Below, piece after piece: positions 46,430 to 57,298 of a stretch of 64,000 nt of DNA. The position numbers were made by a program, and so were the translations under genes. Every line of letters starts with the position of its first letter. The stretch's first letter is position 1. The DNA is from Hydrangea macrophylla. Taxonomy: Eukaryota > Streptophyta > Magnoliopsida > Cornales > Hydrangeaceae. Where the stretch lies: NCBI GenBank assembly GCA_033977485.1, contig CM066994.1, forward strand, positions 14,009,585 through 14,073,584. The letters run 5' to 3'. The notes below the pieces were generated by a model. The model did not search any database. It had not been told where the DNA came from and was given only the letters and a program-made list of their open reading frames with translations.

Positions 46430-48253
46430 AAAATAGTTAGGAGTATAGATGTAGTGTTCAATGAGTCTGTTTTGTACAAAGATAGACTTGGTCATCAAAA
46501 GGAGAATACTGAAAATTCAGATTTTATAGAGTTTGAGGAGATTTCAGATAAGAATGTTTTGAAGACCCAAGATGTGAACATACAACCTACACCACAGGAA
46601 GAACCACAAACTCCCCTTCCAAGGAAGTCTACTAGAGTTAGTAAGCCTGTAATGCGCTATTCACCTTCAATGAATTTTTTGTTATTAACTGATTGTGGTG
46701 AACCAGAATATTTTGAGGAAGCTTTACAGGTTGAGACCAGGGAGAAGTGGGAGCTTGCCATGGATGATGAGATGTATTCTCTTTCATCAAACCAGACGTG
46801 GGATCTTATTCAGTTGCCAAAGGGGAAGTCAGCTTTGCACAATAAATGGGTTTATAGAATAAAGGAAGAATCTGATGGGAACAATCGGTACAAGGCAAGG
46901 TTTGTAGTAAAAGGGTTTCAGCAAAAACCAGGTATTGACTACACAGAAATTTTTTCTCCTGTTGTTAAAATTTCTACTATCAGATCTGTGCTAAGTATTG
47001 TAGCAGCTGAGAACTTTCACTTGGAGCAATTGGATGTCAAAACTGCCTTCATCCATGGTGATTTGGAGGAGGACATTTATATGCATCAACCACAAGGCTA
47101 TGTGGTGAAAGGGAAAGAGAATCTGGTATGTAAGCTTAAGAAGAGTCTATATGGGTTAAAACAGGCCCCAAGGCAGTGGTATAGGAAGTTTGACACTTTT
47201 ATGGCAAAAGCTGGTTTTACTAAATGTCATTCAGACCATTGCTGTTATTTTAAGAAGCTTGCTACATCGTATCTCATATTGCTTTTGTATGTAGATGATA
47301 TGCTTGTTGCAGGATCAAGCATGGAAGAGATTTCAAGTCTCAAAGCACAGTTGTCCAAGGAATTTGCTATGAAGGATTTGGGAAATGCGAAGAAAATTCT
47401 TGGGATGAGAATCAGCAGGGACAGGGCAAACAAGAAGTTGGAACTATCACAGGCAGAATATGTGGATAAGGTTCTGAAAAGGTTTAACATAGACAATGCT
47501 AAACCAGTTAGCACTCCTTTGGCAAGTCACTTCAGACTTTCCAAAGATCAAGCAGCAGTCACAGATGAAGACCGTAAGTACATGGTTAGAGTACCTTACG
47601 CATCAGCAGTAGGCAGCTTGATGTATGCTATGGTCTGTACAAGGCCAGACATTGCTCATGCAGTGGGAGTAGTGAGCAGATTTATGGCAGATCCAGGCAA
47701 GGAGCATTGGGAAGGTGTTAAGTGGATTCTGAGGTACCTTAGAGGCACTAAAGATGTGGCATTATGTTATGATGGTTCAGACATTCGTATTCAGGGCTTT
47801 GTGGATTCAGATTTAGCAGGAGATATTGACAGCAGAAAGAGCACTACAGGGTATGTGTTTACTTTGGGCAGTGTAGCAGTCAGTTGGGTCTCTAGGCTAC
47901 AGAAAATAGTAACCATCTCCACGACAGAGGCAGAGTATGTGGCAGCCACTGAGGCTTGCAAAGAAATGGTATGGTTGAGGAATTTCATGAAAGAAATTGG
48001 TAAGGAACAAGAGGGGGGTTCTCAGTTGTTCAGTGATAGTCAAAGTGCAATCCATCTTGCAAAGAATTCAGCTTTTCACTCGAGAACCAAGCCCATCGAC
48101 ATTAAGTACCATTTCATTCGCTCACTTTTGGAGGATGGACAGTTCACTTTGGAGAAAATTCATACAAACGATAATCCTGCAGATATGTTTACCAAGGTGG
48201 TCACTGTGGAGAAGCTGAAGAAATGTTCAGCTTCTATTTGTCTTCAAGACTAG
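46430..48253 (+). CDS. Copia integrase tail, reverse transcriptase and RNase H
   Basis: In the same frame as the previous piece; the first Met is at 46454 and about 600 codons are open. The integrase tail comes first (PLPRKSTRVSKPVMRYSPS), then RT with ARFVVKGFQQKPGIDY, LEQLDVKTAFIHGDLEEDI, YGLKQAPRQWY and LYVDDMLVAG (catalytic DD), then RNase H with DSDLAGDIDSRKSTTGY, TTEAEYVAATEACKE and SDSQSAIHLAKNS. The stop is at 48251. RT and RNase H convert the RNA to cDNA. Domains look intact, but expression would need passage through the upstream lesions. Confidence 0.9.
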   Translation, partial: KIVRSIDVVFNESVLYKDRLGHQKENTENSDFIEFEEISDKNVLKTQDVNIQPTPQEEPQTPLPRKSTRVSKPVMRYSPSMNFLLLTDCGEPEYFEEALQVETREKWELAMDDEMYSLSSNQTWDLIQLPKGKSALHNKWVYRIKEESDGNNRYKARFVVKGFQQKPGIDYTEIFSPVVKISTIRSVLSIVAAENFHLEQLDVKTAFIHGDLEEDIYMHQPQGYVVKGKENLVCKLKKSLYGLKQAPRQWYRKFDTFMAKAGFTKCHSDHCCYFKKLATSYLILLLYVDDMLVAGSSMEEISSLKAQLSKEFAMKDLGNAKKILGMRISRDRANKKLELSQAEYVDKVLKRFNIDNAKPVSTPLASHFRLSKDQAAVTDEDRKYMVRVPYASAVGSLMYAMVCTRPDIAHAVGVVSRFMADPGKEHWEGVKWILRYLRGTKDVALCYDGSDIRIQGFVDSDLAGDIDSRKSTTGYVFTLGSVAVSWVSRLQKIVTISTTEAEYVAATEACKEMVWLRNFMKEIGKEQEGGSQLFSDSQSAIHLAKNSAFHSRTKPIDIKYHFIRSLLEDGQFTLEKIHTNDNPADMFTKVVTVEKLKKCSASICLQD

Positions 48254-48333
48254 AAGACAATGATTTCTCACACCGGCACTATTTGTTTTCGATGGAGGTG
48301 ACAGCAGTTTCTTTCTCACTCAGATCAGTCTTC

Positions 48334-48344
48334 AAGTGGGAGAT
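48334..48344 (+). other. Polypurine tract
   Basis: AGTGGGAGATT directly before the 3' LTR, the second-strand primer site. Confidence 0.85.
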
Positions 48345-48696
48345 TGTTGGGTTTGTGAAGTCTGATCCACTCTGATACCTGGGGTTCGGGGGGGCGGGCC
48401 CCCCGAGTTGGACGAGCAGTCCAACGCAATTCGGGCTGTTACGGTATTTTAGTAATTTTCAGTGTAACCCTAGTAGGATATATTAACCCTTCTATGTGCA
48501 GCCGCAGTATGTTGAGAGCTGCGTTCATTGAGAGAAAACTATGTAACCCTGTTTCTTGAATATAGTGAACTGGTGTGAGAGGCTGTGGACGTAGGCAATT
48601 TGGCCGAACCACAGGGTATATCTGGTGTCGTGGTTTGTCTGTTTATTGTTTCTGTGTGCGTTTGCATTGTGTGTGTTGTAGGTCATATTCTCAACA
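48345..48696 (+). repeat. 3' LTR (352 bp)
   Basis: TGTTGGGTTTG to CTCAACA. About 15 substitutions and one G-run indel separate it from the 5' LTR. It is followed by ACAAG. Confidence 0.93.
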
Positions 48697-48701
48697 ACAA
48701 G
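48697..48701. other. Copia target site duplication, right
   Basis: ACAAG, matching 43964-43968. Confidence 0.9.
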
Positions 48702-50574
48702 TTTAGCTCTATTAGATTCTGACATGCCAATCAATTGGGAAAACATTACAATATTGTTTCCATGTTCATCGCATAGAGCACCCCCAATACCAGCCGGACC
48801 CGATTTTCCTAAAGCGAAACCATCAACATTTAATTTGAGGAAGCCTGGGGGTGGAGGGGACCATTAATATTCCACCACTCTTCTAACCTTCACTGTGTTG
48901 GAAGAGCTGCAAGCTTCTTTGATATTGAGCAGCATTTCAGAGATACTCAAATGGGCATAATTGGAAGTCGACTTAAACCACCAAGCCAACCTAAGCTTGA
49001 TAGTAATGAGTAGATTATGTTCGGCAACCTCACCACCTTCGAAGATTAGACAGTTGCGTTCAAGCCACAATGACCAAACTGTAGCGAAAAAAAAAAAACC
49101 ATTTTCCAATCCTCTATAAATATATTTTTTGAGCAAATTAAAGGGACATCCACATATTCCACCAAGTAGAAAGAGAGCACGAGACTGCCACAACCACCCC
49201 CACCAGCTAAGAACTTGACCCCCACGCCTTCCACGATAGATTGCACAAAAGCATTAGGTAATCAACCGATTCCATATATTACAGAAGCAACATAAATTTG
49301 CCACATCTTGAATAAATCCACACCTCCATAGATTCTCCTTGATGGTATCTTTCCCGCCAATGCTTGCCACATAAAGATTTCCACCTTTAGTGGGACATTG
49401 CTAGCCCAAACCTTAGACTCTGAGTCTTCAAACTAATTGGTTACTGCATTGTTATTAGTTGTACCTGCTTCTGAAACTTCGACGACCTTGAAACAAAATG
49501 ATTTGACAGAGAAGAAACCTTTTGGGTTGCCTTTGCAAACCATCTTGTCTGGCTTAAATCTACTAAGACATGTCTACTCTAGAAGTTTTTCCCATAAGAC
49601 ATTTCATTGTTTACATTCCTACCCAAACAGTCCTCGTCTAAGATTGATTGACCAAACCCACAAAGAGCCGACCCATAATCCAAACTGCCCTACACATCCT
49701 GAGTTAGGAGTAGCCAGTGAAAAAATTCTAGGTACCAACTGGCTTAGAACACAGCCTCCTATTCAATTTTGACCCCAGAATTCTGCCTTGTTGCTATTAC
49801 CAATGGAAATCCCGAAACCTTCTCAGATAGCCATGGAGTACTTTTCATCACCCTCAAGTAGCTTTCTCATATTTTTCATGAAAAAGGAGCCATTGTTACA
49901 GCTTAGAGCATCCAACTTCATAGCATTGGGATCTATTGAATATTTTTTGCATAGAACTATTTTCCAAAGAGGAGCAACAGAAGACCCAAACCTCTATATC
50001 CATTTAGACATAAGCCCTCTATTTCTATCCATCATATTACCAAGACCCAAGCCTCCTTCTAGCTTCCTTCGGCGTACTGTTTCCCATTTAACCCAATGAA
50101 CTTTCTCCCTTCCACTTTATCACCCCAAAAGAACTTTCAATTAATTTGTTCCAACTTTTTGGCAATGGTTTTTGGGACCAAGAAAAAAGAAAATAAATAA
50201 ATTGGGATAGTATTCAAAGCTGATTTCAACAAGGTCACTCGCCTACCTTTTGATAGCATTTAGCTCTTCTATTGTGCTAGTCTATTTTCGAGCTTAAGGA
50301 CAATTGGTTCCAAGTCAGTACTCTAAAAGGATTCGCACCTAGTGGGAAGCCCAAGTAGTTAAAAGGGACATCTAGTACTTTGCAGTTAATCAACTCAGTG
50401 CATTGTGCTAGAATTAAAGAATTAATATTACATCCCGTGATTCCACTTTTCCAGAAGTTAATCTTCAACCCAAAAACAAATTTGAAACCTTGTAAAACCC
50501 TCTTTAATGTCTGCAATTGGGTCAAATCAACATCACAAAATAACAAGGTATCATCTGCGTATTGTAACAACATT
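48702..50574 (-). mobile_element. LINE (minus), segment 3: RT to C-terminal domain
   Basis: Minus-strand frames show RT with LLQYADDTLLFCD and FNYLGFPLGANPFR (50277-50573) and the C-terminal zinc-binding/tail region with SLWLERNCLIFEGGEVAEH (48864-49193). The coding text starts abruptly at about 50574, inside the RT palm just before YADD, so the LINE is 5'-truncated. Many stops lie between 49250 and 50270. It continues in segments 2 and 1. Confidence 0.75.
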
Positions 50575-50757
50575 ACTAAGGAAAAACTTATTTACAAAAG
50601 AATGTGACTTATATTAATAAGTAAAACTAACTTACATCAAATAATAATATTACTTAAATATTGCCCTTCGTGCCTTTTTAGCTGCAAAATCACCAATTAC
50701 ACTTGTATAATCAATCTCCTTCACCATATCTCTTTTTCCTTTTTTCACATCCCGACA
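50575..50757. other. Intergenic spacer
   Basis: Short AT-rich stretch; nothing recognised. I could not find a convincing LINE target duplication here. Confidence 0.4.
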
Positions 50758-50762
50758 TGTAC
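50758..50762. other. TSD of the short LTR element, left
   Basis: TGTAC, repeated at 52570-52574. Confidence 0.9.
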
Positions 50763-51134
50763 TGTAACAACCCTAAAATTTCTATGTAAATAATCATTTT
50801 AATTATTATTTTCAGTTAGTAATAATGTATGAGTGTGCCTATGTAAGACATGTGTTTGGAAAATTTTTAGTGTTTGGTGGACATATAAATTAAATCATGA
50901 GTGAGCGCGTTTAGTTTGAAAGTCATATTTTATTAATTTTTATTTGTTAAAAAAAGGGTTTTTTTAACACAAAATCACATGTCCTTATTTAATGAGTATA
51001 AAATACTATTTTCTATAATTATCTATTAGTCTGTGTGAGGCCGGGTGTCACTCTCGGTGTTTTGAAAATTGAATATTAGTCTGGATACATGCTCTGGATT
51101 AAATATTTGGTTGTCCAAAAATCGGGGTGTGACA
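50763..51134 (+). repeat. 5' LTR of the short element
   Basis: TGTAACAACCC to GGTGTGACA, 372 bp. About five substitutions plus small indels near a homopolymer separate it from the 3' LTR. Confidence 0.9.
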
Positions 51135-52196
51135 GTTTGGTATCAGAGCTTATGGTTAGCTTAGCGAGTCTAGGTGATCCTCGGATTGTGAACTAGAGGT
51201 TGGTCAGAGCTATAGGTCGCGATTTATTTGGGTTTCGGGTTATGTGTACTTATGTATTATCCATGTGTTGCCTACATGTTACATAATTATTTTCAATCGA
51301 TTAATTGCAAAACTTTCCGAGCCTATCATTACATGTTAATTTGTTAAAATCATTTGCTATATTATGAGTCGCATAGTAGTGCATGCATATTTTGTGACAT
51401 GTTGGAGAAGTAGCGGGGAGTTGGAGTTTTGAACAAGCAGTGGAATTCTGGCGTGATATCGAATTATCTTCTTCAAGCTATTATTGTCGGGCAGTTATCT
51501 AATTATCACCCAGCTGAATTATTATTCTATCGGACGATCGGGATTTCTATTATTATTTGCAAGACTTCTATTCTTTATATTATTCTTATCTGGCCATTTT
51601 TGGTGGACATTATTATTATTGGCACTCTGGATTTCTTATTATGAAGCAGTTATTATCGAGTGGTATTCTACTATTGCATCTCTCTCATATATCTCCGTGT
51701 GGAAATTCTATACTTTTTCGAGAGCATATATTGAGCCAGCAGTATTCTTATGTCTACATCTTATGGATCTAGACGGGTATTCTTATTCTAAGTGGAAGCT
51801 TATGGAAGATTTGAAGCTATCGGTTTGAGTGGTAAGTATTGGGTATCCCGATGAGAAGTGGTACGGGACAAGGTAAGAGGTCAACATGGGTATATAGTTA
51901 AATCTTTGATTAACTGTGAGCATGTTGCATGCATAGTTTGTATTCACATGGTTTGCATCAATCTCTGTGTTTTGGAATATCTATTAACGTTTGACGATTG
52001 ACTATACGAGAATAAGGTATATATATGAGGGTTTCCTTGTTTGGATTAGTCGCTCGACGTACTTGGTCTCGTATGGTTGAAAGTCAAACGTAATACATAG
52101 TTGTATGAAATTACGTGTTTAACTTTAGTTATGACTGACTTGTGTATTTACCGTTGCTACAAATTTCGGGTCGAAATTTCTTTAAGGAGGGTAGAA

Positions 52197-52569
52197 TGTA
52201 ACAACCCTAAATTTCTATGTAAATAATCATTTTAATTATTATTTTCAGTTAGTAATATTGTATGAGTGTGCCTATGTATGACATGTGTTTGGAAAATTTT
52301 TAGTGTTTGGTGGACATATAAATTAAATCATGAGTGAGCGCGTTTAGTTTGAAAGTTATATTTTATTAATTTTTATTTGTTAAAAAAAATAAATTTTTTT
52401 AACACAAAATCACATGTCCTTATTTAATGAGTATAAAATACTATTTTCTATAATTATCTATTAGTCTGTGTGAGGCCGGGTGTCACTCTCGGTGTTTTGG
52501 AAATTGAATATTAGTCTGGATACATGCTCTGGATTAAATATTTGGTTGTCCAAAAATCGGGGTGTGACA
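52197..52569 (+). repeat. 3' LTR of the short element
   Basis: 373 bp, with the same termini as the 5' copy, followed by TGTAC. Confidence 0.9.
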
Positions 52570-52574
52570 TGTAC

Positions 52575-53096
52575 TTTCTAGGAGACATGGTTATCAAGCT
52601 ATCAACAACATAACTTACAAGTCACAACAGCCAAATTTAAATATTTTGATAATGAAATCAAAGGTGATGAACAATATCACCTGAGTCACCCAATGTTCCC
52701 AATACTAGTTTTCTTGAGAGTTGAGAAGTAAGTCAACTGACCAAGAGTAGCAAGAGAGTGACCACTGACCTTCAAGAGTTTTTTTGTAAATAAAAAATAA
52801 AAATACAATCAATTAGTGAAAAACCTAAAAGAATAATAAACACAAAATTAAAATCCGTAGCTATTTTATGTTTAACAAATCAATTAATCAAAAATGGTTA
52901 GTGGTTAATTAGGTTACCTATAGGGTTAGGTTTTTTTTGTTTTAATTGAAAGGGAAGGAAAAGAGAAGTCGTCGGCGATATAGGAGGTCGAGCTGCCACA
53001 GCCACTGGTTGTGGTGGCCTCAAGTCATCTTTGTACTAATTTCTTATTGTCTTATCAATCACCAATCGAAAAGTTGTTGGGATAACAAACTTTTTA
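52575..53096. other. Intergenic, nothing recognised
   Basis: AT-rich with T runs. No gene or repeat identified. Confidence 0.5.
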
Positions 53097-53363
53097 AGGT
53101 TAATTGTGCTTTTCACTCTTGAAGTTTGGGTGGTTTGGTACTTTAGACCTTAAAATTTGACAACTACAGTAAATAAGTCCAATTAACCATTTAGTAACGA
53201 ATAATTTTGTCATTAAAAGTAAACATTTTGCTGTGAAAAGTCTTCAAGAGGTCAAATTGCTACTTATCCCAAATTTTAGGGACCAAAATGCCATATTTGA
53301 AATTTTAGAGTCTAAAATGCCAAACCACCCAAACTTCAGGGGTAAAAAGTACAATCTGCCCAA
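53097..53363. mobile_element. MITE with about 60-bp inverted ends
   Basis: Left TTGTGCTTTTCAC..TGAAGTTTGGGTGGTTTGG and inverted right TTGTACTTTTTAC..TGAAGTTTGGGTGGTTTGG pair at roughly 80% over about 60 bp. The size and sequence style resemble Mutator-like MITEs. Non-coding. Confidence 0.65.
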
Positions 53364-53387
53364 TTTTTTTTATTGTAACCCAAATAT

Positions 53388-55811
53388 GAGAAGTTAGTCA
53401 ATGAGCCCGTCATACCACGTCGTCATCCTATTGTGGTGTAACGCCCATGTAGTATGGCCCATGTGGCCACTAAAATTTTTGGAGGCTGTGACAAGTGGGA
53501 AAGGATGTGCTCCTATAAATAGTGGCCATATAACACCCGTGTATGGGTTTATAGTAGTTCATTACATTTGTCATGCCTGATAAAGTGATGTGATGTGTTT
53601 TATGACATATGTGTGAGTGAGTTGTGACTCGCGAGTTGAATTAGGTGTATGTATAAGAGAACCCTCTGAAACTATGTGAAACGGATGTTTTGATGTTGTG
53701 AACCCTCTCCGAGATTGAGACGTTCATTGTGAAATACCCTAAATGTTTATCTAAAAATAAATTTTTACCTGTGTGTTTTACTATCTGTATTATTATCTGA
53801 TTTAGAATATGTTCCTATCGTTAATTCTAATATCCTTGGGAGGGCGAATTAACATGCTACATAATTGGTAAGCTAATTAGTAATTTCGTAAAATCGTGTG
53901 GAACTGCGTTTTAGCAACCAAACAGAACTAAGACAAAAACTTTTATATTTTATAGTTTTCATTCATGAAGCAATGAATTAGACGTGTAAGACGTTTCAGA
54001 GAATAATTGGAAGTTTTGAGAACTCATGGGGAGGTAAACACAATTTTTTAGAGTCGTGGCTATATATTGAAAGAGATGAGATATTTTCATAAGTTATAAC
54101 CTAAATTAGAAATTAAGAGAAAAGAGATTGGGGATTTCTTGGCTTAGAGCTTCAAGACAGAAATCGACGAACTTCTGTCCGTTTGTTTTTCACCAAATTT
54201 CATATTCAAACTCCTCAAGGTAAGGCTATCATTTTGATATCCACTAGGTTTTGTTTGGATAAGTTTTCCAAAAACTCATGTTTTGGAATTTTCATAGAAA
54301 GTTGTTAATCGAACTTTCGATCGATAAGAATTGTATTAGACAGACTTCTACACATTCCTTGTGCTCTAGTTTTCCTTGGAATATGATCTAGGAGCGTTAA
54401 TTGAAAGTAAGTGATTCAACTGTGTGTTTTGGAATGATTTCTTGATATGTATTCACGTCTGTATGAAAAGTATGTTTCAATTCATAGCTATGTGTTGTTT
54501 AGTTCATATTGGGCGATTATATTGATAAGTAGGCCCAATTGTACGATGAAATGTTTAATTTATGTCAAAAGCACGGTGAAATGTGTTTTGAGCATGTTTA
54601 TTTGCTATTTGGGTCAAATGAGTGCGTGGTACCAAGCCATTGTTGTGGAGCCGTTCTAGGCACAAGATTGCATGTTTGAAGAAAAGAAACGTGGGTCTTA
54701 CCTGATCGCGTGGACTTGTTACCGAGGAGTCGCAAACTAGGAATGTGGACCGTACACGTGAGACTCCGTAGACTAGTATGAAATGTAGAGAATGTGAATG
54801 CGAACATGTTTATCATTCATGTGCATTGTTGTTTTATTCACTAAGCATTAGCTTAAACAAATTGAAATATGTGTGGTTATTTAAATAACCATTGCTGGTG
54901 TTAATGTCGGCGAGGAATCGGAGACGTGAGCATGTTGGATTGGGAGTTCACTTAGAAGGCAACTTGAAAGTCTAACTTGTAGTTTTGTAATAGAACGATT
55001 TTTTAATTCACTTTGTGACTTGGTATTGTAATAGATTTGGAGATTAGAAGCTTGGGACATATTTGAATGGGTATAACATATATTTTTGTATGTTTTTTGA
55101 TAGTTTGGAATTGGTAAATGAGCTCATAGATGAGAGTTGTTAAGCTTGGATGGGAATTTCTATAGAATGTTCTGATATAGGAAAATTCAGTCGACTGGTT
55201 TAAAAACAATCGACTGGATTCATTTTTTAAATGCGTCACTGCCTCATATTTGTAAAAGTAGTTGACTGAGAACCCCCAAAGCAATCGACTGGTTTATGCA
55301 AAATGGGAGGTTCTGCTGGAATAGTGTACAGTCGACCGGAGGTGTAAAAATAGTCGACTGGATTGAGTTGCAGTAAGAGGGAGCTACTAGAGAGTTGAGT
55401 CCAGCCGACTTGGAATTCGACACCCCAGTCGACCGGACCAAGTGCCTGTCAACTAGATTGTGTGGCTAAGAGTTCCATACTCTCTGTGGGCTTCAAAGTA
55501 GTCGACTGTGTGGATTGCATATTTCAGAATGGATTGTTTCTTTAAGGTTTTAACTGGGGAAAACATTTATAACTCCGAATTTTATGGATTTTACTTATGA
55601 TATTCTGCTGCTATTATCTTTTAATTGAATTGGGTGAGCCTCGGTGGCGTGCATGCCACGTGTCGTACTTCTACTGTAGCGGGATGGGTCATGATAGGCC
55701 ATGACTTAAAGTTATGTCACTTTATTCTTAATGGCCACATCCCTTGTTATTGGGGCATCACACCACATTAGCATGATGACGTGGTATGACGGGCTCATTG
55801 AATAATTTCTC
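53388..55811. mobile_element. Long-TIR DNA element (2.4 kb), no transposase seen
   Basis: The left end reads GAGAAGTTAGTCAATGAGCC and the inverted right end GAGAAATTATTCAATGAGCC, continuing CGTCATACCACGTC and GTGGTGT for at least 50 bp. The interior holds only short unrecognised frames and the motif cluster at 55186-55515. A related terminus is at 6318-6375. A Mutator-like family is suggested by TIR length; no 9-bp TSD was confirmed. The interior may include an old LTR, as TGTGAAATACCC at about 53728 looks like an LTR start. Confidence 0.5.
55186..55515. repeat. Cluster of about ten GTCGACTGG-type motifs
   Basis: Degenerate copies of (C/T)AGTCGACTGG or CAATCGACTGG recur every 20-50 bases. 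Similar palindromic words occur in LTRs of some plant gypsy elements, so this could be LTR sequence. The function is unknown. Confidence 0.6.
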
Positions 55812-55881
55812 CCCAAAAACGGGGGTAACATAAAGTGATAAAACAAGAGGAAAGTTTATTTAGCATATAATCTTCTTATCC

Positions 55882-55916
<35 letters not shown>

Positions 55917-55917
55917 A
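55882..55917. repeat. (TA)n(TG)n microsatellite
   Basis: TA dinucleotides passing into TG dinucleotides. Confidence 0.9.
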
Positions 55918-55929
55918 TAATATATAGAG

Positions 55930-57110
55930 AAAATTGGTGAAACGGTCATTAAGAGAAGCCTTATTGAGATTAAGGACAACTTAAAGTAAACATTGGGGAT
56001 AAGTTCTCCCAATATCCATAGACCAAAATACCCTCATATTTATCCTCTAACCCTAATCAAACCCTAGCCACCATTACCACCACTAACACCATCTCCGGCC
56101 ACCACCCTCACCATCTCCGGTGACCACTGCCATCTCCAACGACCACCACTGTTTCACCTCTTGACCAGCACACTTTCAACATCCCACCACCGTCCTCACC
56201 ATTCTTGACCACTAGTGACCACCCCCACCACTCAACTGAACTCTGGCAACCATTAATTTCATGACTGAAGATTGCCTTTTTTCTTTACAAAATAATAAGA
56301 CTGAAATATCACTTAAGATATCTTAAGTGAAATTTCTCTTGTAATTGATATCTTAAGTGCAATTTCACTTAACATATTATCTTAAGAACAAATTTCACTT
56401 AACTTTGTTCAAATGAAATTTACTTGATTTTTGAAAATTCTGCAACTAATTTGCATACTTGGTAATTTGCATGTGCGAGGATCATGAAATTGCCTTGTAT
56501 GGTGGTCGACAAAAATTGTGAGTTATCGGCGATGGCAATGACATTTAGATCTAGATCTAGGTCTTGACCGGTGATGGGGACGATTGCTCCGATGGTGGTG
56601 GTTGCGATGGTGGTGGCTATGGAAAGAGGAGGAAAGATAGAGAGTTAGAGAGAGATGTTGGTGGTGGCTATGGACGGAGGAGGAAAGAAAAAGTTAGAGA
56701 GAGTTAAGAGAGATGGTGGTGGGGGCGACGACGGTGACAACTCCGGTGGTGGTACACGATGGTGGTGGCTATAGAGGAATGAAGATTGAGAAAGAAGAGA
56801 GATGGTGGTGGTGGCTATGGAGGGAGGAGGAGAGAGAAAGTTAGAGAGAGAAGAGACATGGTGGTGGTGACTATGGAAGGAGGAGGAGAGAGAAGAGATT
56901 TGGCGTTGGTGGTCTCCTAGGTTTCCATGGACAATTTTTCCGTTTAGAGTGAAATTTAAAATTTTAGAGGATTTTAGGAGCGAAAGTTGAAATTTTAGGG
57001 AACTTTAGGAGGGAAAGATTTTTAGAGTGTATCCTTGTGTGTATTTTTGTTTATAGCTTGTCCTTTAGTCCAAATTGACTCAACCTTCTGTACCTTAGAC
57101 CAAGCCTCCC
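55930..57110. repeat. Possible fold-back element with CCACC and GGTGG arms
   Basis: The left part (56050-56230) is rich in CCACCACC and the right part (56560-56900) in GGTGGTGG. Weak inverted similarity also joins about 55965-55995 and 57040-57075 (AAGGACAA words). No coding gene was recognised. Confidence 0.35.
56575..56905. repeat. Minisatellite, about 60-70 bp unit
   Basis: About five diverged units built on GATGGTGGTGGTGGCTATGG, then GAGGAGG and AGTTAGAGAGAGA. Confidence 0.7.
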
Positions 57111-57126
57111 TATTATATATCGGAGA

Positions 57127-57298
57127 AGCTCTTAAGTAAACAGAGTCAAGTGAACTTACCCAGTGAACATAATTTTAAGCCTAACAGAACCCGCAAGTCA
57201 GTGGGAAGCACGGGTCAGCAGGGCAGGCCGCGGGTTCTATTAGGCTTTAAATCATGTTCAGTGGATAAGTTCACTCTACCCTGTTCACTTAAAAGCCT
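57127..57298. mobile_element. Palindromic MITE with about 70-bp arms
   Basis: The left arm (CTTAAGT, AACAG, GTGAACTTA, CAGTGAACAT, AAGCCTAACAGAACCCGC) pairs with the inverted right arm with few mismatches, leaving a GC-rich loop of about 35 bases. It would fold into a long hairpin if transcribed. Confidence 0.75.

Larger units (their letters stand above)
43969..48696 (+). mobile_element. Nearly complete Ty1/copia (Tnt1-like) element
   Basis: Structure: 5' LTR, primer site, one gag-pol frame, purine tract, 3' LTR, with a perfect 5-bp TSD. The 4.7-kb length and integrase text (AVHLINRGPSVAL, SHLRIFGCTAYVHV, FIGYGTDSYGYRLWD) resemble Tnt1. By eye the LTRs differ at 15 substitutions and one indel in about 351 bp (near 4%), so it is fairly recent. 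Three lesions (stop at 45231, one-base loss near 46270, stop at 46427) disable it. Confidence 0.93.
50763..52569 (+). mobile_element. Short non-coding LTR retrotransposon (1.8 kb)
   Basis: Two LTRs of about 372 bp surround a 1.06-kb interior with a Met-tRNA primer site (TGGTATCAGAGC, 51138-51149) and a purine-rich tract (TTTAAGGAGGGTAGAA) before the 3' LTR, with TSD TGTAC. The LTR termini TGTAACAACCC and GGGGTGTGACA and the tract resemble plant Ty3/gypsy chromoviruses. The interior has no gag or pol; frames of up to 114 codons look random. It is best called a TRIM/LARD-type derivative mobilised by a gypsy partner. The partnership is inference. Confidence 0.9.

Noticed and set aside
45851..46498. 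215-codon minus-strand frame
   Set aside because: Shadow of the copia integrase on the plus strand.
22640..50620. Target site duplication for the minus-strand LINE
   Set aside because: ACATTA occurs on both sides but is short and not placed consistently at both borders, so I did not call it.
51429..51828. Open frames inside the 1.8-kb LTR element
   Set aside because: Overlapping frames of 71-114 codons with no gag, protease or RT motifs; aromatic- and Ile-rich text reflects AT-rich sequence.
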